A DNA stretch of 64,000 nt from Oceanobacter mangrovi (GCF_019740315.1 NZ_JAHXZR010000003.1:1-64000), one strand, 5' to 3'. Counted from the first letter of the stretch, positions 27,888-35,734 are shown. Numbers and translations: made by a program. Notes: generated by a model not told the origin, from the sequence alone.

Positions 27888-28856
27888 ATGAGTGTATTGG
27901 GAATCGATGAAATTACCTACGGTGTCGAAGACATGGCAGCCTGCCTGCGCTTCTTCACTGACTGGGGCCTGACCCTGCAAAGCGAGTCTGAGGCCGAGCT
28001 GGTATTTACCACCCTTAACGGTGGCCGGGTACTGATCAAGCCGCTGGATGCCGCCGATCTGCCGCCTGCCATTGAAGACGGCCCAAGCCTGCGCGAAGTG
28101 GTGTGGGGCGTCGAGTCAGATGAAGACCTGGCACGCTTTGCCGACAAGATGGCCAGCCAGCCGGGTTATTTCTTCAAGGATGGTCGCGCCGGTTGTATCG
28201 ACCCTAACGGCGTTGGGGTACGGCTACAGAAAACCATCAAACAGGACGTCGAAATTGCCTGTGTCGGCCATAACAGCTGGACCGAAAAAGGCCGGGTTAA
28301 CCAGCCCAGCCCGATCTACGACAAGGCCACTCCGATTGAAGTCGGTCACGTGGTGTTTTTCGTCAGTGACGTGGTGGCCTGTGAAGCCTTCTACCGTGAT
28401 GTGCTGGGCTTTGTGACTTCCGATCGTTACCCCAACAAGGGTGCCTTCATGCGTTGCGCCGACATTGGTGGTCACCACGATATCTTTTTGCTGCAACGGC
28501 CAGACGGCAAGGCCGGCCTCAACCACGTGGCCTTCACCGTACGGGACATTCATGAAGTATTTGGCGGCGGCATGAACATCGCCCGCCTTGGTTGGGAAAC
28601 CGAACTCGGCCCTGGCCGTCACCCGATTTCCTCCGCCTTCTTCTGGTACTTCAAAAACCCGGCCGGTGCGCTGGTGGAGTACTACGCCGATGAAGACGAA
28701 CTGACCGCCGAATGGCAGCCACGGGAATTTGAGCCGGGCCCAACCGTGTTTGCCGAATGGGCCATCTCTGGCGGTATCGACGGCAACACCCGTCGTCAGG
28801 CCAAGGCGCCAGTGGCTGCCAGCGGCACCTTTATTACCGCCCGCGAGAAGCAATAA
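27888..28856 (+). CDS. Two-domain VOC protein, extradiol ring-cleavage dioxygenase type
   Basis: A 322-residue vicinal-oxygen-chelate protein with two repeats (about residues 5-115 and 150-270). The C-terminal repeat keeps the type I extradiol metal triad: His154 in EVGHVVFF, His213 in GLNHVAF and Glu264 in ALVEYY, with spacing like that in BphC. This supports an active Fe(II) dioxygenase cleaving a catechol-like or related ring. The N-terminal repeat has lost these ligands, as in true extradiol enzymes. It is encoded next to a Rieske oxygenase and its reductase. Other VOC activities cannot be excluded. Confidence 0.85.
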   Translation: MSVLGIDEITYGVEDMAACLRFFTDWGLTLQSESEAELVFTTLNGGRVLIKPLDAADLPPAIEDGPSLREVVWGVESDEDLARFADKMASQPGYFFKDGRAGCIDPNGVGVRLQKTIKQDVEIACVGHNSWTEKGRVNQPSPIYDKATPIEVGHVVFFVSDVVACEAFYRDVLGFVTSDRYPNKGAFMRCADIGGHHDIFLLQRPDGKAGLNHVAFTVRDIHEVFGGGMNIARLGWETELGPGRHPISSAFFWYFKNPAGALVEYYADEDELTAEWQPREFEPGPTVFAEWAISGGIDGNTRRQAKAPVAASGTFITAREKQ

Positions 28857-28868
28857 GGGAGTCGCCCT

Positions 28869-29210
28869 GTGAGTGATGCAATGAGCGCTAACACCGACAA
28901 CACCATGCTGCTGACCGTGCTGCTGAAGCACGACCAGAGCAAGAATCTTGATGACATCCAGAGCCATATGAAACAGATGGACTGGTGGGAGCGGTTCCCG
29001 GTGGAAGGCGTTGAAATCGTCTCCTGGACCGTCGCCATGGGGCTGGGCCAGATCGTTACGCTGCGCCTGCCACCGGCGCTGTTACCGAAAATCAACGTTG
29101 AGCTTGAGCGCTCGGCGTGGGGCGTATTCCGCACCGAATGCTACCCGACTTACGACTTTGTACCGGTACGCGAAATGATCCGCGAACGGGTACGTAATGG
29201 CGGCCAATAA
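28869..29210 (+). CDS. Uncharacterised 113-residue protein of the catabolic operon
   Basis: A small cytosolic protein with no signal peptide or membrane helix. Its alternating pattern (MLLTVLLKHDQSKNLDDIQS, then GVEIVSWTVAMGLGQIVTLRLP and SAWGVFRTECYPTYDFV) suggests a ferredoxin-like alpha+beta fold such as dimeric barrel proteins. I do not recognise the family. The GTG start at 28869 is chosen because AAGGGAG lies upstream; the ATG at 28881 has no such site. It lies 12 bases after the dioxygenase gene and is surely cotranscribed. Confidence 0.75.
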   Translation: MSDAMSANTDNTMLLTVLLKHDQSKNLDDIQSHMKQMDWWERFPVEGVEIVSWTVAMGLGQIVTLRLPPALLPKINVELERSAWGVFRTECYPTYDFVPVREMIRERVRNGGQ

Positions 29211-29271
29211 GAGCCTGTAACCAGGGCTTTTAACCACAGCTGACCGTCAACAGGAATTGGAGGACACACAT

Positions 29272-29493
29272 ATGACTGATCGTTACCTGGAGCCGCATCA
29301 GGCTCGTACCCGCGACAACACACCGTTTGAGGACCTGCTGGCTGATTCCATCGAACGGGCGTTTGCCGAACAGATTCATGACCTGCCAACGCTGGTGGAT
29401 TTCCTTAACCGGGTCGGGCCGCCATGCCCAACTGAGTCCGGTCTGTGGACCGCAGATTCCTACCAGACCCTGATGAGCAAGCTCGGCGAATAA
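29272..29493 (+). CDS. Small 73-residue protein preceding the Rieske oxygenase
   Basis: A short acidic protein (starting MTDRYLEPHQARTRDNTPFE), with a helical middle (FEDLLADSIERAFAEQIHDL) and a conserved-looking GPPCPTESGLWTADSY tail. I believe similar proteins are annotated as having a recombinase-like helix-turn-helix domain and occur beside Rieske oxygenase genes, but this is from memory. GGAGGA precedes the ATG at 29272; the frame opens slightly earlier at 29257. It could be an oxygenase accessory protein or a small regulator. Confidence 0.7.
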   Translation: MTDRYLEPHQARTRDNTPFEDLLADSIERAFAEQIHDLPTLVDFLNRVGPPCPTESGLWTADSYQTLMSKLGE

Positions 29494-29514
29494 GTCAGCA
29501 GAGGAGACGAGATC

Positions 29515-30543
29515 ATGACCCTTATTCAAACCAGTGCCGATCCGGTTGAAAAAATTCTCCAGCAAGGCCTCAAGGACCGCTGGTATCCAGTGTTGCCAGC
29601 CAGCCAGCTGACCATCGAAAAGCCGGTGTCACGCCGTATTCTGGGATACAAGATTGCCCTCTGGCGTGACCAGAATGGTGTTGCCCACGCGGTTGAAGAT
29701 CACTGTCCACACCGTGGTGCACCGCTGTCGCTGGGTGCCAATCTGGGTGACCGTTTGCAGTGCCCATACCACGGCGTTGAAGTGGATTGCACTGGCAAGG
29801 TTCGCAAGGTACCAGGCTCTCCCGGTTGCAAGCTCGACGGCAGCCGTCCAACCCGCATGTTCCACGTTCGTGAAGTGGCCGACGTTATCTTCCTTTACAA
29901 CGCCACCGATCCGCATCTGGAAACTCCGCCGGAGCTGATCCTGCCAGAGCAGCTGACTTCCGCTGAATTCTCCAGCTTCCTCTGCTACTGCGAGTGGAAG
30001 TCCGATTACCGCATGGTGATTGATAACGTCGCTGACCCGATGCACGGGGCTTTCTTGCACAAGATGTCGCACTCCATGTCGGAAGGTGAAACCGAAGCCA
30101 AGTTCGTCACCACCGACACAGACCACGGCTTTATCTTCGAGAAAGAAGGCCAGCGCGGCGTCAACTTCGACTGGAGTGAGTTTGCCGACACCAGCCTGTT
30201 CTGGCAGCGACTGGAAATTCCCTATCCAAAAACCGGTGGCCCGGGCGGTAACTTCCACATCATCGGCATGTACGTACCGATCAATCCGCAACTGGCAGCG
30301 GTATTCCACTGGCGTTGTCGGCCACTGACCGGCTGGCAGAAAGATACCTGGCGTTTCCTCTACAAGAACCGTCTGGAAGCCCGTCACTGGCATGTACTGG
30401 AGCAGGACCGCGTCGCACTGGAAGCGATGGAGCCAGATGCTAACCAGCGCGAGATTCTGTATCAGCACGACCTTGGCCTGGTGCGCCTGCGTCGTTACAT
30501 GAAAAACCTGGCCAAGCAGCAGCTGGAAAACCAGCAGTCCTGA
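29515..30543 (+). CDS. Rieske non-heme iron oxygenase, VanA/PobA-like alpha subunit
   Basis: A 342-residue oxygenase. The Rieske centre ligands are Cys64/His66 (DHCPHRGAP) and Cys83/His86 (QCPYHGV). The mononuclear iron motif is Asp174-x2-His177-x4-His182 (DPMHGAFLH). The size and single subunit match the class IA oxygenases that demethylate or hydroxylate aromatic acids, working with a VanB-type reductase. Such a reductase is encoded three genes on. No small beta subunit is present, which fits this class. The substrate is not readable from the sequence. Confidence 0.94.
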   Translation: MTLIQTSADPVEKILQQGLKDRWYPVLPASQLTIEKPVSRRILGYKIALWRDQNGVAHAVEDHCPHRGAPLSLGANLGDRLQCPYHGVEVDCTGKVRKVPGSPGCKLDGSRPTRMFHVREVADVIFLYNATDPHLETPPELILPEQLTSAEFSSFLCYCEWKSDYRMVIDNVADPMHGAFLHKMSHSMSEGETEAKFVTTDTDHGFIFEKEGQRGVNFDWSEFADTSLFWQRLEIPYPKTGGPGGNFHIIGMYVPINPQLAAVFHWRCRPLTGWQKDTWRFLYKNRLEARHWHVLEQDRVALEAMEPDANQREILYQHDLGLVRLRRYMKNLAKQQLENQQS

Positions 30544-30584
30544 TCAGGCGTTAGTAACAGGCCAGTAACCGTAAGGAAAAAACC

Positions 30585-31037
30585 ATGAGCCAACCGACCG
30601 TACAACACATCAGCGCCAGCAAGGTGCCCGAGCTGGCCACTGCCAGCTGGTCTAACGCCTTGCAGATTGGCGGTGAACTGGTGACCTCCGGCATGACCGG
30701 CCACCCTGCCACCCGCATGGCAGCGGAAGACGGCCTGCCGCTGGATGCCTACCAGCAAACCCTGCTGGTGCTCGGCAAGATCCGTGATCTGGCCGAGGCG
30801 GCCGGTGGCCATATTGGCAATATTTACCGCCTTACCGTGTACGTCACCAACATCGCCGACAAGGACGACGTAGGTCGTGCCCGCAAGGACTTTTTTGCCA
30901 GCCAGCAGGTGTTCCCGACCTCGACCCTGGTGGAAGTTTCCGGGCTGGTGTTCCCGGAGCTGTGTGTGGAAATCGAGGCCGGTATCAACCTCGATGTTGA
31001 CCTGCGCACACTGACCAAACAGCCCGTCGCTAATTGA
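30585..31037 (+). CDS. RidA/YjgF-family protein lacking the catalytic arginine
   Basis: A 150-residue member of the Rid superfamily, with LVTSGMTGHPATR and IYRLTVYVTNIADKDDV as in RidA. In archetypal RidA an Arg in the PARS segment binds the imine carboxylate; here the aligned segment is PTSTLVEV, with Ser in that place. It probably is not a general enamine/imine deaminase like RidA, but belongs to one of the Arg-less Rid groups often found in catabolic operons. The following VEIEAG segment is kept. It may handle a specific unstable pathway intermediate. Confidence 0.88.
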   Translation: MSQPTVQHISASKVPELATASWSNALQIGGELVTSGMTGHPATRMAAEDGLPLDAYQQTLLVLGKIRDLAEAAGGHIGNIYRLTVYVTNIADKDDVGRARKDFFASQQVFPTSTLVEVSGLVFPELCVEIEAGINLDVDLRTLTKQPVAN

Positions 31038-31063
31038 CGGCAACAAGATTAGAGAGAACTGCC

Positions 31064-32038
31064 ATGAGCACTGAATTTCTGACGGCACTGGTTTACCAGA
31101 TTCGCTACGAAGCCGAAGGCATCATCAGCGTGGAATTGCGGCCCGAAGCTGGCGCTGCGGATTTCCCGGCTTTCACCGCCGGTAGCCATATCGACCTGAA
31201 ACTGCCCAATGGCATGACCCGCAGCTATTCGCTGTACAACTCACCTGCAGAGACCAACCGCTATGTGGTCGGCATTCTGCGCGACAAGAAAAGTCGTGGT
31301 GGTTCGGAGTGGGTTCACAAGCAACTGCGGGTGGGAATGCGCTTGCCGATTGGCGCGCCGCGCAATGCTTTCCCGCTGGAAACCGCTGCCAACAACAGCG
31401 TGCTGGTGGCTGGTGGTATTGGTATTACGCCAATCCTTTGTATGTTTCGCGAGCTGTTGCAACAGGGCAAGACGGCTGAGCTGATCTATTGCGCCCGCGC
31501 CCGTGGTGAGGCGGCGTTTATCGACGAAATCTGCCAGCTGGTTGAACAGTACCCGACAGGCAAGGTGACCTTCCGCTTTGACGAAGAAGAGGGCACGCCG
31601 CCGAATCTCGAACAGCTGTTACACGGCCGGGACCCGCAGACCCACTTCTATTGCTGTGGCCCAACGCCGATGCTGGATTCGTTTGAAGCCACCTGTGAAC
31701 GGCTGGGTTATACCGAGGTACACATCGAGCGGTTTGCGCCGGTGGAAATTGCCGCCTCAGCCGATGCCCGCTCCAGCTATGTGGTGGAACTGGCGAAGTC
31801 GGGCGAAACCCTGCAGATCAATCCCGGCGATGTGTTGCTGGAGCGACTGGAAGAAGCCGGTGTGGCGGTTGATTGCTCCTGTCGCGAAGGCGTCTGTGGT
31901 GCCTGTGAGGTCGCTGTCCTGGAGGGTGAGATTGATCACCGCGACGGCGTTCTGACCAAGGCTGAAAAAGCCGCCAATAACACCATTATGATCTGCGTAT
32001 CCGGCTGTAAATCCGAACGTCTGGTACTGGATTTGTAA
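31064..32038 (+). CDS. VanB/PDR-type oxygenase reductase (flavin, NAD, 2Fe-2S)
   Basis: A 324-residue reductase in the phthalate dioxygenase reductase order. The flavin domain has the RSYSLYNSP motif near residue 50. The NAD-binding domain has VLVAGGIGITPILCM and FYCCGPTPML. The C-terminal plant-type ferredoxin domain has ligands in CSCREGVCGAC and a last Cys in MICVSGC. It passes electrons from NADH to the Rieske oxygenase. The start at 31064 follows AGAGAG; upstream codons are not conserved. It is the last gene of the first catabolic operon. Confidence 0.95.
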   Translation: MSTEFLTALVYQIRYEAEGIISVELRPEAGAADFPAFTAGSHIDLKLPNGMTRSYSLYNSPAETNRYVVGILRDKKSRGGSEWVHKQLRVGMRLPIGAPRNAFPLETAANNSVLVAGGIGITPILCMFRELLQQGKTAELIYCARARGEAAFIDEICQLVEQYPTGKVTFRFDEEEGTPPNLEQLLHGRDPQTHFYCCGPTPMLDSFEATCERLGYTEVHIERFAPVEIAASADARSSYVVELAKSGETLQINPGDVLLERLEEAGVAVDCSCREGVCGACEVAVLEGEIDHRDGVLTKAEKAANNTIMICVSGCKSERLVLDL

Positions 32039-32050
32039 CGTATTTTTATT

Positions 32051-32081
32051 CCCCTGCAGTCGCCGTACGACGGCTGTAGGG
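32051..32081. terminator. Hairpin after the reductase gene
   Basis: An 11-bp stem with two G-T pairs, CCCTGCAGTCG with CGGCTGTAGGG, around an 8-base loop, 14 bases after the stop codon. No T run follows it on the plus strand, so it may be an mRNA 3' hairpin or a Rho-assisted end. Confidence 0.5.
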
Positions 32082-32121
32082 ACAAAGGCGACGAAGACGT
32101 CGCAGTGGCGGAAGTTTGATC

Positions 32122-32150
32122 TTGACCGAACGCCTTAATCCGCCTAGCAT
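32122..32150 (+). promoter_or_regulatory. Sigma70-type promoter of the second catabolic operon
   Basis: TTGACC (32122-32127) and TAGCAT (32145-32150) are separated by 17 bases. Operator C begins at the next base. The first gene starts 536 bases downstream because of the inserted element. Confidence 0.65.
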
Positions 32151-32187
32151 GTTTCAAATAAAGATCAGTGTTTTAAATATAAAACAA
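32151..32187 (+). promoter_or_regulatory. Operator copy C
   Basis: Starts GTTTCAAATAAAGATCAGTG and continues TTTTAAATATAAAAC. Its first 11 bases are identical to operator A and the 37-base alignment needs no gap. It abuts the -10 element, which is a classic repressor position. Confidence 0.7.
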
Positions 32188-32334
32188 TGATCAAAGGGAA
32201 AGGCCACTAACCGGCCATCGCAAGACCGGCAACACAGCACCTGATCAGCACGACCGCCGTAATTAAAGAAGCAGGAAAAAGAGGCGCAGACCTCGGCACG
32301 ACCAAAGACAAAGATACGGATGAGCACAGCAACT

Positions 32335-32602
32335 AGGGGGCGTTCTCAATTATTAAGCGGGACCTGCTGAGAGCCAGCTGGTTTCAGAACAAGGCAGGAG
32401 GAATGTGGTTTAGCGAGCTAAACAAATGACGAATAACGCAGTGTCTGGAGCCAGCTGGCCTCAGCCCGAAGGGTCAGGGCCAAAAGTCTGCCATGCTGTG
32501 TTGTTGAATTTGTAAAGGACTCGCCATTCCCCGCATTCAACGCCTTGCCTGACAGGCTTTTTTCACCTGACAGGCCTAGCCGAATAATTGAGAACGCCCC
32601 CT
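32335..32602. mobile_element. 268-bp MITE-like element with 20-bp terminal inverted repeats
   Basis: The ends AGGGGGCGTTCTCAATTATT (32335-32354) and its exact complement (32583-32602) bound 268 bp with no transposase gene. Inside, the sequence GAGCCAGCTGG occurs twice (near 32371 and 32446). The features suggest a non-autonomous transposable element moved by an IS transposase elsewhere. No clear target duplication is seen beside the ends. It lies in the leader of the second catabolic operon. Confidence 0.8.
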
Positions 32603-32686
32603 GGGTCAAGGAATGACACAAGGGTGCAGCAGAAATAGCGGAAGGGTAAGTCCCTGAACACTGCGAACAAAACAGAGGAAAACAGC

Positions 32687-33214
32687 ATGTCCGAAACATT
32701 CGCAACCTGGATCAAACCGGAAGACAAAAGCCTGGCCGACTTTATGGAAGGCCGTATTGCCCGCAAGGAAGAACGTACCTACGACTTCAACGCGCTCAAG
32801 TTCCAGGCTGACTACGACCCCAAATACCGTCGTGCCCAGATGCGTTACATGGGTACCGGTGCCGCTGGTGTGACCAGTGATTCCAACACTGTGCCTGCTG
32901 AGCACTTCACCTTCTCCAACATGGTGTTGCCAGCCGGTTGTGAAGGTCCGCTGCACCTGCACGAAGATGCTGAAGAAGTGTTCTTCATGATTCGTGGTTC
33001 CATCCGTCTGTTCCTCGAACTGAACGGCGAAACCTGCGAAACCATTCTGAAAGAACGCGACCTGGTGTCTGTGCCTCCCGGTATCTACCGTGGCCTGCAC
33101 AACTACACCCAGGAAGATGCGGTAATGGCCGTGATGATTGGTAATCCGAAGCCTGAGATTCCAACCTATCCAGCCGATCACCCGCTGGCCAAAATCAAAC
33201 GCGAAAAAATGTAA
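32687..33214 (+). CDS. Cupin-domain protein
   Basis: A 175-residue single cupin. Motif 1, GPLHLHEDAEEVFFMIRG (near residues 87-104), carries the His-x-His and Glu metal ligands. Motif 2, PPGIYRGLHNY, carries the last His. A metal-dependent role is likely, as a dioxygenase, isomerase or decarboxylase-like enzyme. AGGAAAA precedes the ATG. It is the first gene of the second operon, 84 bases after the inserted element and 15 bases before the hydrolase. Confidence 0.88.
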   Translation: MSETFATWIKPEDKSLADFMEGRIARKEERTYDFNALKFQADYDPKYRRAQMRYMGTGAAGVTSDSNTVPAEHFTFSNMVLPAGCEGPLHLHEDAEEVFFMIRGSIRLFLELNGETCETILKERDLVSVPPGIYRGLHNYTQEDAVMAVMIGNPKPEIPTYPADHPLAKIKREKM

Positions 33215-33229
33215 GGAACTGGTGCTGCC

Positions 33230-34105
33230 ATGTTAACCCGGATGCTTGAAGATTTGCCGTTACAGACCTGCCAGTTGGCCGATGGCCGCACCCAGGCATG
33301 GCGCGAATCTGGCAAATCATCGGAACACGGCCAAACGCTGGTGCTGTTGCATGGCATCAGCTCCGGCTCGGGTTCCTGGGTCCAGCAACTGGCAGCACTG
33401 GGTTCTGCTGAACGCAAGGTCATGGCCTGGGATGCCCCGGGTTATGGCGGCAGCGACGAGCTGGCGACCACCAGACCAAGCGCGCTGGACTATGCCGAAC
33501 GGCTGGCCAGCTGGCTTGAAAGTCAGGGCGTTGAACGCTGCTGGCTGGTCGGTCACTCGCTCGGCGCCATGATTGCTTCAGCCTTTGCCCGTCGTTATCC
33601 ACAACGCTTGTCTGGCCTGTTGTTGGCCAGCCCGGCGCAGGGATATGGCAAGGCCGACGCTCAAACCCGAGAGCAGGTGTTCCGCAAACGCCCGGATGTC
33701 TTGCAGCAACTGGGGCCGGAAGGTCTGGCACAAAAGCGGGCAGCGGCACTGGTATCCCCCAATGCCAGTGCCGATCAGGTGGCTTTGGTCGCCGATGGTA
33801 TGAAGAAATTACGGCTGGCAGGTTTTACCGCCGCCTCCTGGTTGCTGGCCAATGACGACATCTGGTCGTATTTGCCCGTCGACTCGGAACCCCGTCGGGT
33901 GATTTGTGGTGGTGCTGATGACATCACTCCACCGACGGCCGCAAGACAATTGGCACTGGACTTTGGTGCCACCGAATTTGTTGAAATCCCGGCAGCCGGC
34001 CACGCTTGTTATATCGAGGCGGCTGATCAGGTAAATCAGGTGTTGCTGGAGTGGTTATCGACCACAGTGACGGCAACATCCCGGCAGACAGGTAGTGTGT
34101 TATGA
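33230..34105 (+). CDS. Alpha/beta hydrolase of the catabolic operon
   Basis: A 291-residue alpha/beta hydrolase: LLHGISSGSGSW oxyanion region, DAPGYGGSDE, nucleophile elbow GHSLGAM (near residue 111), an acid residue in VICGGADDITPP, and catalytic His in PAAGHACYIE near the end. It resembles the hydrolases that split ring-fission products or enol-lactones. It overlaps the next gene by four bases (ATGA). A role in hydrolysing a ring-cleavage product fits the context but is inference. Confidence 0.9.
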   Translation: MLTRMLEDLPLQTCQLADGRTQAWRESGKSSEHGQTLVLLHGISSGSGSWVQQLAALGSAERKVMAWDAPGYGGSDELATTRPSALDYAERLASWLESQGVERCWLVGHSLGAMIASAFARRYPQRLSGLLLASPAQGYGKADAQTREQVFRKRPDVLQQLGPEGLAQKRAAALVSPNASADQVALVADGMKKLRLAGFTAASWLLANDDIWSYLPVDSEPRRVICGGADDITPPTAARQLALDFGATEFVEIPAAGHACYIEAADQVNQVLLEWLSTTVTATSRQTGSVL

Positions 34106-34896
34106 GTTTTATGTTGCAGGATCGTGTGGTGGTGGTGACCGGTGGTTCCTCCGGTATTGGTCTGGAAACCGTGCGGTTGTTACTGGCCGAAGGCGCCAAA
34201 GTGGCCTGGTGTGGCCGTGATGCCGACCGTCTGGCGGCCTCTGAGACTGCCATCAAGGAAGCATTCCCGAACGGCCAGTTCATGACCCGCATTTGCGACG
34301 TATTAAAAGCGGACGACGTTGAGGCCTTTGCCGCCGCCGTCGCCAGCGAACTGGGTAATGCCGACTGCCTGATCAACAACGCCGGTCAGGGCCGGGTTTC
34401 CGGTTTCGACAATACCAGTGACGAAGACTGGATGGCCGAAACCAGCCTCAAGCTGTTTGGTGTGATTCGGCCGGTACGGGCCTTTATCAATCAGCTGCTG
34501 GCATCGGATATCGGCTCCATTACCAACGTTAACTCGCTGCTGGCGAAACAGCCTGAACCCCACATGATGGCCACCTCGGCGGCCCGTGCGGCACTGCTCA
34601 ACTTCACCCACACGCTGGCGCACGAATATGCCGCCAAAGGTGTAAGGGTAAATTCGATTTTGCTCGGTATGGTGGAATCTGGTCAGTGGCGTCGCCGTTA
34701 TCAGGAGCGTTCTGACACCGAGGCCAGCTGGCAACAGTGGACCGGTGCCATCGCCGAAAAACGTGGCATTCCGATGGGACGGCTGGGACGGCCGGAAGAG
34801 CCAGCGCGGGCGCTGGTATTCCTGGCGTCGCCACTGGCGTCCTATACCACCGGCGCGACACTGGATGTGTCCGGCGGCTTTGGCAAGCAATTGTAA
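34102..34896 (+). CDS. SDR-family protein lacking the Tyr-Lys catalytic pair
   Basis: A 264-residue Rossmann protein of the SDR superfamily. The cofactor motif VTGGSSGIGLET (about residues 13-24), NNAG and the C-terminal GATLDVSGG are intact. Where classical members have Y-x-x-x-K, it reads T-S-A-A-R within HMMATSAARAALLNF, so both catalytic residues are replaced. The RVNSILLGMVESGQWRRRY segment looks conserved in a subgroup I remember from similar clusters. It may use another acid/base or act as a non-redox enzyme. It is translationally coupled to the hydrolase. Confidence 0.88.
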   Translation: MSFMLQDRVVVVTGGSSGIGLETVRLLLAEGAKVAWCGRDADRLAASETAIKEAFPNGQFMTRICDVLKADDVEAFAAAVASELGNADCLINNAGQGRVSGFDNTSDEDWMAETSLKLFGVIRPVRAFINQLLASDIGSITNVNSLLAKQPEPHMMATSAARAALLNFTHTLAHEYAAKGVRVNSILLGMVESGQWRRRYQERSDTEASWQQWTGAIAEKRGIPMGRLGRPEEPARALVFLASPLASYTTGATLDVSGGFGKQL

Positions 34897-34927
34897 CCAG
34901 CAGCGTAACCGGGGCGGGTACAGCAGC

Positions 34928-35734
34928 ATGAAAAAGATAATGATGATTGGTTTCGGCGCGATGGCCGAAGAAGTTCTGAAACTGCTGCCAGCGGATCTGG
35001 CAGTCGGTTGGGTGGTCACTACCGAACGCAGCTGCGAGCGTGTGCGCCAGCAACTGGCCAGCCAATACAAGGCCAGTGATGTGCAGGTCATTACGGCTAT
35101 CGCGGACTGTGACGGCCAGCCGGATCTGGTGCTCGAATGTGCTGGTCAGCCCGGTGTGCGTGCCCACGGTGTCGATGTGCTGCGTAACGGCTGGGACCTG
35201 CTGATGATTTCCGTTGGTGCGCTGGCCGACCCGCAACTGGCCGATCAGCTGTGTGCTGCGGCGACCGTTGGCAACGCCCGTCTGCATGCTTTGCCTGGCG
35301 CCATTGCCGGTATTGATGGCTTGTCGGCCGCCCGCGAAGGTGGCCTGGATCAGGTCACCTACACCTGCCGCAAGAGCCCACAAAGCTGGAAGGGCAGCCC
35401 GGCCGAACAAATGATCGACCTCGACAAGGTTGAGCAAGCCCAGGTGTTTTTTGAAGGTTCGGCCCGTGAAGCGGCGCTGACTTTCCCGGCCAACGCCAAC
35501 GTTGCTGCCACCATCGCGTTGGCCAGCATGGGTCTCGACGATACCCGTGTGCAGTTGATGGTCGACCCCGAAACCCGCAGTAACCAGCACCTGATCAGTG
35601 CCAACGGTCGCTTCGGTGAAATGAATATCCAGCTGGCTGGCAAGCCACTGGAAAGCAATCCGAAAACCTCAACGCTGGCGGCGTTGAGTGTGGTACGTGC
35701 CTGTCGTCAGAGTGTGTCGACCATAGTTATATAA
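34928..35734 (+). CDS. L-aspartate dehydrogenase
   Basis: A 268-residue NAD(P)-dependent dehydrogenase of the AspDH/DUF108 family. The N-terminal Rossmann motif is MIGFGAMAEEVL. The catalytic domain has LHALPGAIAGIDGLSAAR and FPANANVAATIALASMGLD, both typical. Length equals characterised bacterial AspDH (about 267 residues). It oxidatively deaminates L-aspartate to oxaloacetate and ammonia, or runs in reverse. From memory, the P. aeruginosa enzyme is encoded in a similar cluster with an aldehyde dehydrogenase, a ThDP enzyme, SDRs and an ABC transporter. The start at 34928 was chosen because the upstream codons overlap the previous gene. Confidence 0.92.
   Translation: MKKIMMIGFGAMAEEVLKLLPADLAVGWVVTTERSCERVRQQLASQYKASDVQVITAIADCDGQPDLVLECAGQPGVRAHGVDVLRNGWDLLMISVGALADPQLADQLCAAATVGNARLHALPGAIAGIDGLSAAREGGLDQVTYTCRKSPQSWKGSPAEQMIDLDKVEQAQVFFEGSAREAALTFPANANVAATIALASMGLDDTRVQLMVDPETRSNQHLISANGRFGEMNIQLAGKPLESNPKTSTLAALSVVRACRQSVSTIVI

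Noticed and set aside
32418..32705. Transposase fragment inside the inverted-repeat element
   Set aside because: The minus-strand ORF (ending LQTLRYSSFV) shows no DDE or other transposase motif and extends beyond the element; it looks like chance coding in repeated sequence.
34745..34927. Longer N-terminus for aspartate dehydrogenase
   Set aside because: The added 61 codons overlap the SDR gene and are not protein-like; the ATG at 34928 starts the Rossmann fold directly.
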